This document shows, piece by piece, positions 1 through 5,870 of a DNA stretch of 6,939 nucleotides. The notes beneath the pieces were generated by a model. It was not told the origin of the DNA and searched no databases. It worked only from the letters and a program-made list of their open reading frames with translations. A program made the position numbers and the translations under genes. Within the stretch, counting starts at the first letter, position 1, and every line of letters starts with the position of its first letter. The stretch comes from Nitrospirae bacterium RBG_13_39_12 (lineage in GTDB: Bacteria; Nitrospirota; Thermodesulfovibrionia; Thermodesulfovibrionales; SM23-35): the NCBI GenBank assembly GCA_001805125.1, contig MHEF01000060.1:15143-22081 (forward strand), in the 5' to 3' direction.

Positions 1-1
1 A

Positions 2-1084
2 GAATACCTCGATTTCGTCAGCGGGGTTGCAGTAAATATTCTTGGTCACTGCCATCCGCGGGTCGTTGTTGCAATACAGAAGCAGGCGCAGAGACTGCTA
101 CATGTCTCAAACTATTATCACATTCTGCCGCAGATAAAACTCGCAAAACTGCTTGTGGAGAATTCCTTTGCTGACAAGGTATTCTTCTGCAACTCCGGTG
201 CTGAAGCAAACGAGGCAGCAATAAAACTTGCCCGTAAATATTCTAAGGAACAGGTAAGTCCTGAACGTTTCGAGATAATTACTGCAAACAATTCATTTCA
301 TGGAAGGACATTGGCTACACTTACTGCCACAGGACAGGAAAAATTTCAAAAAGGGTTTGAACCTTTAGTCCCTGGGTTTAAACACGTTCCGTTCAATGAT
401 ATTATTTCTATACACAAGTCTATAACAAAAAAGACATGCGCTGTTTTATTAGAGCCAATCCAGGGGGAAGGCGGCGTAGTTATACCAGAACAAAATTATC
501 TTAAAGAGGTAAGAGAGCTCTGTAATGAACATAATTTACTTCTTATACTTGATGAGGTTCAAACAGGGATGGGCAGGACAGGCAAACTTTTCGCTCATGA
601 ACACTTTGACATCACGCCTGATATTATGACTATTGCAAAGGGACTCGGTGGAGGCGTACCGATAGGAGCAATGCTCTCAACAGATAAAGCTGCTTCTTCA
701 TTCAATCCCGGGAATCATGCAACAACTTTTGGCGGCAATCCATTAGTCTGTGCTGCTGCAGTAGCGACAATCGAGACACTCCTTGAAGATGGCTTTATTA
801 TCGATCAATGCAACAGGATGGGAAAATACCTGAAAGAAAAACTGGATCAACTTAAAGAAGAATTCCCAAATCTTATCGTTGATGTAAGAGGTAAGGGGCT
901 TTTACTCGGCATAGAAATAACGAGAGATGGTGACCCAATAGTCAGAGCATGTCTTGAAAGGGGGATACTTATAAACTGCACCGCAGGGAATGTACTGAGG
1001 TTAATACCACCTCTGATAGTACAGCAGAAAGATATCAACCGCCTTGTTGATGTCCTCGAAGAGGTATTTGAAAGATCATTTTAA
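2..1084 (+). CDS. argD: Acetylornithine aminotransferase ArgD, 5'-partial
   Basis: PLP-dependent class III aminotransferase that converts N-acetylglutamate semialdehyde and glutamate to N-acetylornithine and 2-oxoglutarate in cytoplasmic arginine synthesis; in many bacteria it also serves lysine synthesis. The frame is open from base 2, so the gene enters from the left. The visible part is 360 residues against roughly 390-400 for the family, so about 30-40 N-terminal residues are missing. An internal GTG at 155 is not the start, because typical ArgD sequence (YLDFVSGVAVNILGHCHP) is read before it. Visible landmarks are NSGAEANE (cofactor phosphate contacts), NNSFHGRT, EPIQGEGG, LDEVQTGMGRTG with the Asp that contacts the PLP ring nitrogen (codon 551-553), and IAKGLGGG with the Schiff-base Lys (codon 638-640). 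Downstream argF supports ArgD over GABA or succinylornithine aminotransferases. It ends in TAA. Confidence 0.96.
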   Translation, partial: EYLDFVSGVAVNILGHCHPRVVVAIQKQAQRLLHVSNYYHILPQIKLAKLLVENSFADKVFFCNSGAEANEAAIKLARKYSKEQVSPERFEIITANNSFHGRTLATLTATGQEKFQKGFEPLVPGFKHVPFNDIISIHKSITKKTCAVLLEPIQGEGGVVIPEQNYLKEVRELCNEHNLLLILDEVQTGMGRTGKLFAHEHFDITPDIMTIAKGLGGGVPIGAMLSTDKAASSFNPGNHATTFGGNPLVCAAAVATIETLLEDGFIIDQCNRMGKYLKEKLDQLKEEFPNLIVDVRGKGLLLGIEITRDGDPIVRACLERGILINCTAGNVLRLIPPLIVQQKDINRLVDVLEEVFERSF

Positions 1085-1104
1085 ATTTAAAATAAAATGC
1101 GCCA

Positions 1105-2016
1105 ATGAAAACAAAAAGGGATTTCTTAAGAATATGGGATTTATCCTCAAAAGAGATAACCTTTCTCATTGAGAGGGCAATAGAACTCAAATCAGGGATA
1201 GATGCCAATAAATGTCCATTGATAGGAAAGAGTATCGGCCTTTTATTTGAAAAAGCATCAACAAGGACTAGGGTATCAATGGAGGTAGCTATATATCAAC
1301 TTGGAGCACAGTCGATTTACATGAGTCAGAAGGAAATGCAGATTGGAAGAGGGGAAACTATTCATGATACTGCAAAGGTTTTATCACGATATCTGGATGC
1401 AGTTGTTATCAGGACCTTCAGTCACATGAACCTTATCGAATTTGCTTCTCACTCTTCAATCCCGGTAATCAATGGTCTTAGTGATATACATCATCCCTGT
1501 CAGGCACTGGCAGACCTGATGACTATCCTGGAAAAAAAAGGACATCTAAAAAGCATCAGGTTAGCATATTTAGGAGACGGTAATAATGTTGCAAATTCCC
1601 TGATTGAGGCAGCCTCTGTAATGGGTATGGACCTTTCGATTGCCTGTCCCAAAGGCTGTGAGCCAAACCCTGATGTATTTAAAAAGGCAAATTCATTCAA
1701 GAAAAGCAGGATCACTATCCTGAAAGACCCGGGGGAAGCTACCCATAAAGCAGATGCGGTCTATACAGATGTATGGGTCAGCATGGGTCAGGAGAAAGAT
1801 GCTCCACGGAAAAAAAGAAAGTTCAAGAATTATCAGCTTAACGCCGATCTTCTTTCAAATGCAAAAAAGGATGCCATAGTTCTGCACTGTATGCCTGCTC
1901 ATAGAGGAGAAGAAATAACCGATGATGTAATCGACGGTCCACAGAGTGTGGTTTTTGACCAGGCAGAAAACAGGCTTCATATACAGAAGGCACTCTTAGA
2001 ATTTTTCTTAACCTGA
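1105..2016 (+). CDS. argF: Ornithine carbamoyltransferase ArgF
   Basis: Catalyses carbamoyl phosphate + ornithine to citrulline + phosphate, the step after ornithine formation in arginine synthesis; cytoplasmic, usually a trimer. At 303 residues it has normal length. The carbamoyl-phosphate site STRTR is at residues 52-56 and HPCQALAD at 130-137. The ornithine loop VSMGQE is at 225-230 and HCMPAHRGEE at 261-270, whose Cys is the catalytic/ornithine-side residue. The SMG loop and HCMPAHRG identify an ornithine rather than aspartate carbamoyltransferase. The ATG at 1105 gives the usual N terminus (KRDFLRIWDLS). It lies 20 nt after the argD stop and has no good Shine-Dalgarno sequence, so translation may be coupled to argD. 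I see no terminator between argD and argF, so they are read as one operon. Confidence 0.97.
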   Translation: MKTKRDFLRIWDLSSKEITFLIERAIELKSGIDANKCPLIGKSIGLLFEKASTRTRVSMEVAIYQLGAQSIYMSQKEMQIGRGETIHDTAKVLSRYLDAVVIRTFSHMNLIEFASHSSIPVINGLSDIHHPCQALADLMTILEKKGHLKSIRLAYLGDGNNVANSLIEAASVMGMDLSIACPKGCEPNPDVFKKANSFKKSRITILKDPGEATHKADAVYTDVWVSMGQEKDAPRKKRKFKNYQLNADLLSNAKKDAIVLHCMPAHRGEEITDDVIDGPQSVVFDQAENRLHIQKALLEFFLT

Positions 2017-2030
2017 CTGCGTCAAACTCG

Positions 2031-2054
2031 AATATTTTATATTATTAAAATATT
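2031..2054. repeat. A/T-only inverted repeat in front of the M23 gene
   Basis: AATATTTTA (2031-2039) and TAAAATATT (2046-2054) are perfect 9-bp arms around a 6-nt loop. The repeat fills most of the 39-nt argF-peptidase gap and ends one base before the ATG at 2056, where a ribosome-binding site would normally be. No G-rich Shine-Dalgarno is present. A U-run after the stem is lacking, so it is not a standard intrinsic terminator. In RNA it would be a weak A-U hairpin that could limit access to the start codon; this is inference. Confidence 0.5.
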
Positions 2055-2055
2055 T

Positions 2056-2907
2056 ATGAACAAATATGGTATCGTCTTATTTTTTCTGATTTCAGCTATT
2101 TTATTACTTTCCATACACATTTCTGCCGAAGCTTTTCAGGCAGAAGTATTTCCGTCCTTGATTAGCCCGGGAGAAGCTTTTATAATTAAGATAACAGAAG
2201 CAAAAACCTCACAGTTACCTACCGCTTTCTTAGACGGACAAGAATTTTATTTTAGCAGATGTGGTGAATGTTGTTTTATTGCTATTGGAGCTGTCAGACT
2301 AGAATCAAAACCAGGGATACATAATATTAATCTAGAAGTCGGTACTAAAAGAAAGTATTTAAAATTATTAGTAAAACAAACCAGTTTCCCAACAGTGAAT
2401 ATCACTCTCCCAGAGGAAAAAGTATTTGTAAGTACTGAAAATCTTAGAAGGGTAGAAATAGAGAATAAAAGATTAAAGTCGATATTTCAGATAGTATCTG
2501 ATAGACTCTGGGAAGGAAATTTCATGCTACCTCTTGAAAACGATATATCAACCTTGTTTGGCACAAATCGGATAATTAACAAGAAAAAGATCAGCGTACA
2601 TAAGGGATTAGATATAAAAGGAAAAGATGGAGAGGTAGTAAAGGCATCAAATAGCGGTAAAGTCGTCTTAGCTGAAGAGTTGTTCTTCGGAGGCAATACA
2701 ATCATCTTGGACCACGGGCAGGGAATTCACACAATTTATATGCATCTGTCGGAGTTTAATGTCAAGCCCGAAGATATTGCCGTTAAGGGTAATATTATCG
2801 GATTTGTGGGATCAACAGGCAGGTCAACCGGCCCCCATCTTCATTTTGGGGTAAAAGTTCTGAATATAAATATTAACCCTGTCTCTTTTGTGAAACTGGA
2901 AATATAA
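2056..2907 (+). CDS. Secreted M23 (LytM-type) zinc metallopeptidase
   Basis: Predicted peptidoglycan endopeptidase, or LytM-fold regulator, exported to the periplasm. Residues 1-26 form a Sec signal peptide: Lys near the start, a hydrophobic core (IVLFFLISAILLLSI) and a plausible cleavage after AEA. Residues about 28-108 are a beta-rich N-terminal domain of the type found before M23 domains in related proteins (FPSLISPGEAFIIKI...GAVRLESKPGIHNINLEV). The peptidase domain spans about 160-280 with all expected zinc and catalytic residues: H182 and D186 in HKGLD, H230 in YMHLSE, and H261/H263 in GPHLHFGV, so it should be active. A C-x2-C-C cluster (C69, C72, C73, sequence CGECC) in the exported N-terminal domain is unusual. 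The start is fixed by the signal peptide although no Shine-Dalgarno is visible. It follows argF on the same strand by 39 nt. The exact substrate bond cannot be told from sequence. Confidence 0.93.
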   Translation: MNKYGIVLFFLISAILLLSIHISAEAFQAEVFPSLISPGEAFIIKITEAKTSQLPTAFLDGQEFYFSRCGECCFIAIGAVRLESKPGIHNINLEVGTKRKYLKLLVKQTSFPTVNITLPEEKVFVSTENLRRVEIENKRLKSIFQIVSDRLWEGNFMLPLENDISTLFGTNRIINKKKISVHKGLDIKGKDGEVVKASNSGKVVLAEELFFGGNTIILDHGQGIHTIYMHLSEFNVKPEDIAVKGNIIGFVGSTGRSTGPHLHFGVKVLNININPVSFVKLEI

Positions 2908-3000
2908 CAACAGATAATATTATGATGATTACTAATTAAATTCAACAGTTTTTTATAATATGCAAAATAAAGCCAAAATGTTTTCTGTTTTGTCAGGATA

Positions 3001-3030
3001 TTAACCCAAATAATGCAAATGAATAATGCA
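3001..3030 (+). repeat. Short direct repeats upstream of the CBS gene
   Basis: AATAATGCA occurs twice (3009-3017 and 3022-3030) with a 13-bp period. The first copy sits in TTAACCCAAATAATGCAAA (3001-3019), which matches 17 of 19 bases of 6577-6595 upstream of the GYD gene. It could be a regulator half-site pair or an element remnant. The function is unknown. Confidence 0.4.
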
Positions 3031-3083
3031 GATAGGTAGTAAACTTATTAGACTCAGTCACGCCATCATAAAAGGGAGGTACA

Positions 3084-3539
3084 ATGCTTAAGGCAAAGGA
3101 TATAATGACCAGTGACGTAATAAAAACGAAACCAGACACAACTTTGGAAGACCTGGCACGGGCACTCATGAGACATCAAATCAATGGCATGCCTGTAGTT
3201 GATGACAATGGGAATTTAATCGGCATTGTCACTGAAAATGACCTGATCAGCAAAAACAGCAGACTTCATATACCTACTATATTGAGACTTTTTGACGCCT
3301 ATATACCGCTCGGTACAAGCAGATTGGAGTCCGGGATCAAAAAAATGGCTGCAACTAATGTAGGCGATATATGCACTAAAGATGTTATCACTGTAAAAGA
3401 CGAGACATCTGTAGAAGATATTGCTACAATAATGACAGAGAAAAAGATACATCTCTTGCCTGTTTTAAAAGAAGGGAAATTAGTCGGAATCATCGGTAAA
3501 AAAGACATTATAAGGGTCATAGCAGGCGGGGCTTCTTGA
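3084..3539 (+). CDS. CBS-domain-pair protein
   Basis: A cytoplasmic protein of 151 residues consisting only of a tandem CBS (Bateman) module. Such modules bind adenine nucleotides (AMP, ATP, SAM and similar) and sense energy or redox state; the partner is unknown here. CBS1 begins at AKDIMTSDVIKTKPDTTLED (residues 4-23) and contains INGMPVVDDNGNLIGIVTENDLI (33-55). CBS2 begins near VGDICTKDVITVKDETSVED (93-112) and contains KIHLLPVLKEGKLVGIIGKKDIIR (121-144). The linker (about 62-92) carries an Ile/Leu-rich helix (IPTILRLFDAYIPLG), as in many bacterial pairs. An excellent Shine-Dalgarno, GGGAGG at 3074-3079, precedes ATG 3084. No catalytic, DNA-binding or transport domain is fused. It has its own upstream spacer and is probably a separate transcription unit. 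Confidence 0.92.
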   Translation: MLKAKDIMTSDVIKTKPDTTLEDLARALMRHQINGMPVVDDNGNLIGIVTENDLISKNSRLHIPTILRLFDAYIPLGTSRLESGIKKMAATNVGDICTKDVITVKDETSVEDIATIMTEKKIHLLPVLKEGKLVGIIGKKDIIRVIAGGAS

Positions 3540-3688
3540 TGACAGGCATGAAAAACATCAGGCGCTATTCAGGTCAGACGAAACCTATTGAATGATGATT
3601 ATTTTTAAGTTAACCCGAATTGTAAAAAAAACATCACGATCATAGATTTGAATATGATACATCGAGGTCAACAATTTATCTAAAAAAA

Positions 3689-3703
3689 CCGTTTATGCAA
3701 CGG
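3689..3703. repeat. Small stem-loop upstream of the CZB promoter
   Basis: CCGTT (3689-3693) pairs with AACGG (3699-3703) around a 5-nt loop. It lies just before a TTGACA box at 3723. No T-run follows, so a terminator for the CBS gene is unlikely; an operator is possible. A second weak inverted repeat, ATCATA (3639-3644) with TATGAT (3653-3658), lies further upstream in the same spacer. Confidence 0.3.
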
Positions 3704-3722
3704 CTGAGACATAAAAAATATT

Positions 3723-3751
3723 TTGACAGCATCTGTATTTTTTAATAATGT
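3723..3751 (+). promoter_or_regulatory. Candidate sigma70 promoter for the CZB gene
   Basis: A perfect -35 box TTGACA (3723-3728) is followed after 17 bp by TAATGT (3746-3751), a moderate -10 box in an AT-rich stretch. It lies 28 bp before the CZB start codon, leaving room for a short leader with a strong ribosome-binding site. It is the best promoter-like signal on the plus strand in this window, although the -10 matches consensus at only 3 of 6 positions. Confidence 0.42.
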
Positions 3752-3778
3752 ATCATTGATCAGAACAAGGAGGTAAAA

Positions 3779-4129
3779 ATGCAGAAATTGGATTTTGCCG
3801 TAGCAAGGGTTTCACATATAGCTTGGAAATCAGCCCTCAGGACATTTCTAGATGGGAAGGATACCATGACTGAACAGCAGGCAGTTTCTCATAAGGAATG
3901 TGATCTGGGTAAGTGGTTATATTCTGATGGCATAGCTGAATACGGTTCTTTGCCAGAGATGCAAGAACTTGAGAAAGTTCACATTGAACTCCACTCAACT
4001 GTCAAGAAAATCATACAGATGAAGCATTCTGGTGAAAAAACCGCTGCTGAACAGGAATTTGAAAAGATCGAACACATTTCACAGAAGATTTTTTCCCTTC
4101 TTGTTGCTATTGAACAGAAAGTTAAGTGA
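3779..4129 (+). CDS. Stand-alone CZB (chemoreceptor zinc-binding) protein
   Basis: Predicted soluble four-helix zinc-binding protein of 116 residues. The CZB domain is usually fused to chemoreceptors or to diguanylate cyclases such as DgcZ, where zinc occupancy (or oxidation of the zinc-bound Cys) controls output. All signature positions are present: H13 with W16 (SHIAWKSAL), C41 in the hallmark CDLGKWLYSDG (41-51), Y55, and H68/H72 (VHIELH), giving the expected three-His one-Cys zinc site. The domain fills nearly the whole protein; there is no transmembrane segment, HAMP, methyl-accepting or GGDEF domain. A strong Shine-Dalgarno (AAGGAGG, 3768-3774) precedes ATG 3779, with a candidate promoter at 3723. 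It may act as a free zinc or oxidant sensor, or as a partner in trans for a receptor encoded elsewhere; that role is inference. It converges on obgE. Confidence 0.9.
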   Translation: MQKLDFAVARVSHIAWKSALRTFLDGKDTMTEQQAVSHKECDLGKWLYSDGIAEYGSLPEMQELEKVHIELHSTVKKIIQMKHSGEKTAAEQEFEKIEHISQKIFSLLVAIEQKVK

Positions 4130-4166
4130 TTATTCTTTATCCTGTATGGAAATTTACTTCAATACT

Positions 4167-4188
4167 ATTTAATTAAATGAATTTTTTT
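4167..4188 (+). terminator. Weak AT-rich terminator-like hairpin after the CZB gene
   Basis: The self-complementary ATTTAATTAAAT (4167-4178) is followed by GAA and a run of seven T (4182-4188), 38 bp after the CZB stop. The T-run suits an intrinsic terminator, but the stem has no G-C pair and almost no loop, so it would be weak. The large palindrome further downstream may contribute more. Confidence 0.3.
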
Positions 4189-4284
4189 GTTACGTCTTGT
4201 AAGGTCATTGCCTATGATTCTTAGAATTTGAAATCTGAGGGATAGGTAACTGTGAAACAAATGTTTAAAGCCGGAGTTTTTTCC

Positions 4285-4499
4285 TAACCCGGATTATTCA
4301 TAAACTGTGAGACACGAATCGGGGAGAGAGTATTGGAGCGGATTCTTTTGCAGATATTCAAACCCCTCTCATATCCCCCCTTGGCAAAGGGGGATGAAGG
4401 GGGGTAAGGCAAAAGCCTCGCAGGGCAGAACGACCGAGAATGAGCGATGGTATTCTCTTCCCGGTGCATCCATTAAAAAATTATGAATAATGTGGGCTA
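4285..4499. mobile_element. 215-bp MITE-like palindromic element with TA ends
   Basis: The ends are imperfect terminal inverted repeats. The left end TAACCCGGATTATTCATAA (4285-4303) and the reverse complement of the right end, TAGCCCACATTATTCATAA (4481-4499), match at 16 of 19 positions. Both ends carry TA, as expected for a TA target duplication of the IS630/Tc1-mariner type; assignment to that family is inference. The arms are also related inside: CGGGGAGAGAGTA (4320-4332) resembles the reverse complement of TATTCTCTTCCCGG (4451-4464), and both arms have TTTTGC and a C-rich block, so the whole unit can fold back on itself. It encodes no transposase, so it would be non-autonomous. It accounts for most of the 4130-4496 gap between the convergent CZB and obgE genes and overlaps the obgE stop codon. 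The rest of the gap (4130-4284) shows only the AT hairpin at 4167. Confidence 0.75.
4376..4393. repeat. C/G-run hairpin at the centre of the palindromic element
   Basis: CCCCCTT (4376-4382) pairs with AAGGGGG (4387-4393) around the loop GGCA. Further C and G runs outside (4363-4366 and 4399-4404) extend the stem imperfectly. This is the tip of the element's fold. Similar CCCCCTT...AAGGGGG blocks occur as dispersed repeats in many environmental genomes (general knowledge, not checked here). Confidence 0.65.
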
Positions 4500-5519
4500 A
4501 ATATTTTCCCCGAGTGTCTTTCTTGCTTCTACTTCTACTGAAAGATAAGACAGTACTCGTTTGATGCCTCTTTGTGTCATTGCTGATACAGGAAAAAAAT
4601 CAATCGATTTACTTTTACAATATTGAGCAAGTTTATTAAGCCTTTTTTTACTAACAGCAATATCGAGCTTTGTGCCAATAACTATCTGTTTTTTTTCAAC
4701 AAGCTTTTGACTATATAGTTCAAGTTCATTATTAATCTTTTCAAAATTAACAACAGGATTACCTGTTCCATCATCTGATATATCAACAAGATGCAGAAGT
4801 ACTGATGTACGTTCAATATGTCTCAGAAATTGGAAGCCAAGCCCGCTGCCTTTATGCGCACCTTCAATAAGCCCCGGTATATCTGCAACGACAATGCTCC
4901 TGTAATTCCCGAGCTTCACAACCCCCAGTACCGGAGCAAGCGTTGTGAAAGGATAATCCGCAATCTTTGGTCTTGCAGAAGATATTACAGACAAAAGGGT
5001 TGATTTCCCGGCATTTGGCATTCCTATCAAACCGGCATCAGCAAGAAGTTTTAACTCAAGTATTAACTCCCTTGTGTCACCTTCTTCGCCTTGTTGTGCA
5101 AATCTCGGGGCTTGTCTTGTAGATGTTGCAAAATGTGCATTGCCAAGCCCTCCCCTTCCGCCTTTTGCTATAACAGTCTCCGCTTCTTTCCTGTCAAGGT
5201 CTCTTAGAATCTCTCCTGAATCAGCATCTTTTATAATAGTTCCAACAGGCACAGCGATGTTAAGGTCTTTGCCGTTCTTTCCGTGCATCTTCTTCCCCAT
5301 TCCATGTTGGCCTCTCTCAGCCTTATATTCTCTCCTGTATCTCAGGTCAAGGAGTGTATTCAATTTATCAGTAGCCTTAAATATAATATGCCCTCCTCTA
5401 CCGCCATCCCCGCCATCAGGACCACCTCTTGGCACATACTTCTCCCTCCTGAAGCTGACACAGCCCCTGCCTCCATCCCCGGCTTTTACGTTTATCTTCA
5501 CATAGTCAACGAATTGCAT
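4497..5519 (-). CDS. obgE: Obg-family GTPase ObgE/CgtA
   Basis: Essential ribosome-associated GTPase involved in 50S assembly and stress/ppGpp responses; cytoplasmic. Residues 1-158 form the glycine-rich Obg fold (AGDGGRGCVSFRREKYVPRGGPDGGDGGRGG at 13-43). The G domain follows: G1 GMPNAGKST (166-174), G2 Thr in DYPFTT (188-193), G3 DIPG (213-216), G4 TKLD (283-286) and G5 VSA (311-313). At 340 residues it is the short form without a C-terminal OCT domain. G4 has Thr for the usual Asn of NKxD, a change also seen in Rho-family GTPases such as Rac1. ATG at 5519 gives the canonical MQFVDYVKINVKAGDGG start; the Shine-Dalgarno is weak (GATAGG, distant). The usual neighbours rplU-rpmA are absent upstream. 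The TAG stop lies inside the terminal repeat of the palindromic element. Confidence 0.97.
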   Translation of the reverse strand: MQFVDYVKINVKAGDGGRGCVSFRREKYVPRGGPDGGDGGRGGHIIFKATDKLNTLLDLRYRREYKAERGQHGMGKKMHGKNGKDLNIAVPVGTIIKDADSGEILRDLDRKEAETVIAKGGRGGLGNAHFATSTRQAPRFAQQGEEGDTRELILELKLLADAGLIGMPNAGKSTLLSVISSARPKIADYPFTTLAPVLGVVKLGNYRSIVVADIPGLIEGAHKGSGLGFQFLRHIERTSVLLHLVDISDDGTGNPVVNFEKINNELELYSQKLVEKKQIVIGTKLDIAVSKKRLNKLAQYCKSKSIDFFPVSAMTQRGIKRVLSYLSVEVEARKTLGENI

Positions 5520-5579
5520 AATAGAATAATAACCTATCTTTTACCCCAAAAAATATATATTTACTCAAAAATGCAATTC
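5511..5579 (-). promoter_or_regulatory. Inverted repeat that could mask the obgE start codon
   Basis: On the minus strand GAATTGCAT (5579-5571) is perfectly complementary to ATGCAATTC (5519-5511), the first three codons of obgE, across a 51-nt loop. A U-G and an A-U pair can extend it to 11 pairs. In mRNA the start codon would lie inside the stem. A mini-ORF of nine codons (MPTMNCIFE, 5590-5561 minus) reads through the upstream arm. The pairing is seen; a regulatory role is speculation. Confidence 0.35.
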
Positions 5580-5604
5580 ATGGTAGGCATATGTGTAGCA
5601 AAAG

Positions 5605-5660
5605 CTCTTGAGTTCTCCTCAGCGTATCCTCGGCGACCCGCCCGAGGCGTGAATCCGCCG
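5605..5660. repeat. GC-rich dispersed repeat, copy A
   Basis: This block is much richer in GC than its AT-rich surroundings. It contains a stem CCTCGG (5628-5633) with CCGAGG (5642-5647) and an 8-nt loop. Read on the minus strand it contains GGGTCGCC followed within 20 bases by GAGGAGA, the same order as in copy B (6716-6770) on the plus strand. The two look like diverged members of one repeat family in opposite orientation. The boundaries are approximate. Confidence 0.5.
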
Positions 5661-5790
5661 GTATGGAAGCCACCTTTGTAAAACATTTGATAGAGAGAAT
5701 TAAATTTAAAGCTAAAATTAACACTTTGGTTTAATTCTTGCTCTCTTCAGTTTTTTCAAGCATAAAGATAAGAATTGCAGTAACCAGCAG

Positions 5791-5814
5791 AAAAGTTTTG
5801 ACAAAAAGTTTTGA
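5791..5814. repeat. Tandem 11-bp direct repeat
   Basis: AAAAGTTTTGA occurs at 5791-5801 and again at 5804-5814 with a 13-bp period. Each unit is nearly self-complementary (AAAAGTTTT). It lies 57 bp beyond the stop of the zinc-ribbon gene. It could be a binding site or simple slippage. Confidence 0.4.
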
Positions 5815-5870
5815 TTGTCCCTGATAAGATATTTTTTCTATGACAATTCAAAAGATAACATTATATATTT

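Larger units (their letters stand above)
5520..5870. other. Gene-poor spacer between obgE and the zinc-ribbon gene
   Basis: I find no convincing gene in these 351 bases on either strand; in particular neither rplU nor rpmA is here. It holds the upstream arm of the obgE inverted repeat (5571-5579), a GC-rich dispersed repeat (about 5605-5660) and a direct repeat (5791-5814). A minus-strand frame with a hydrophobic stretch (5731-5847) lacks a normal start codon and is treated only as a possibility. No strong promoter for obgE is evident, though one is expected because the distance to the next upstream gene is large. Confidence 0.6.

Noticed and set aside
3539..3595. 18-codon frame overlapping the CBS stop as TGATG
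   Set aside because: The overlap hints at translational coupling, but the peptide is very short, with no recognisable pattern; chance is more likely.
3681..3710. Sigma28 (flagellar) promoter upstream of the CZB gene
   Set aside because: TAAA and a GCTGAGAC partial match are present, but the spacing is about 18 rather than 15 and the -10 match is weak.
3600..3720. c-di-GMP riboswitch upstream of the CZB gene
   Set aside because: I looked for the conserved GEMM core and paired stems and did not find them; only short isolated stems exist.
4284..4469. Minus-strand 61-codon open frame in the CZB-obgE gap
   Set aside because: It is a translation of the palindromic element, including its C/G-run hairpin; such repeat-derived frames are commonly over-predicted.
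5074..5505. Plus-strand 143-codon open frame rich in Pro, Leu and Ser
   Set aside because: It is the antisense shadow of the glycine-rich Obg domain; Gly codons read backwards give Pro and Ser.
5283..5681. Plus-strand 132-codon open frame over the obgE start and the spacer
   Set aside because: Most of it is antisense to obgE and the end is the GC-rich dispersed repeat; no ribosome-binding site or protein-like pattern.
5798..5826. Perfect TTGACA on the plus strand in the obgE-zinc-ribbon spacer
   Set aside because: The -10 region is poor at 17 bp spacing and any transcript would only run antisense into the zinc-ribbon gene.
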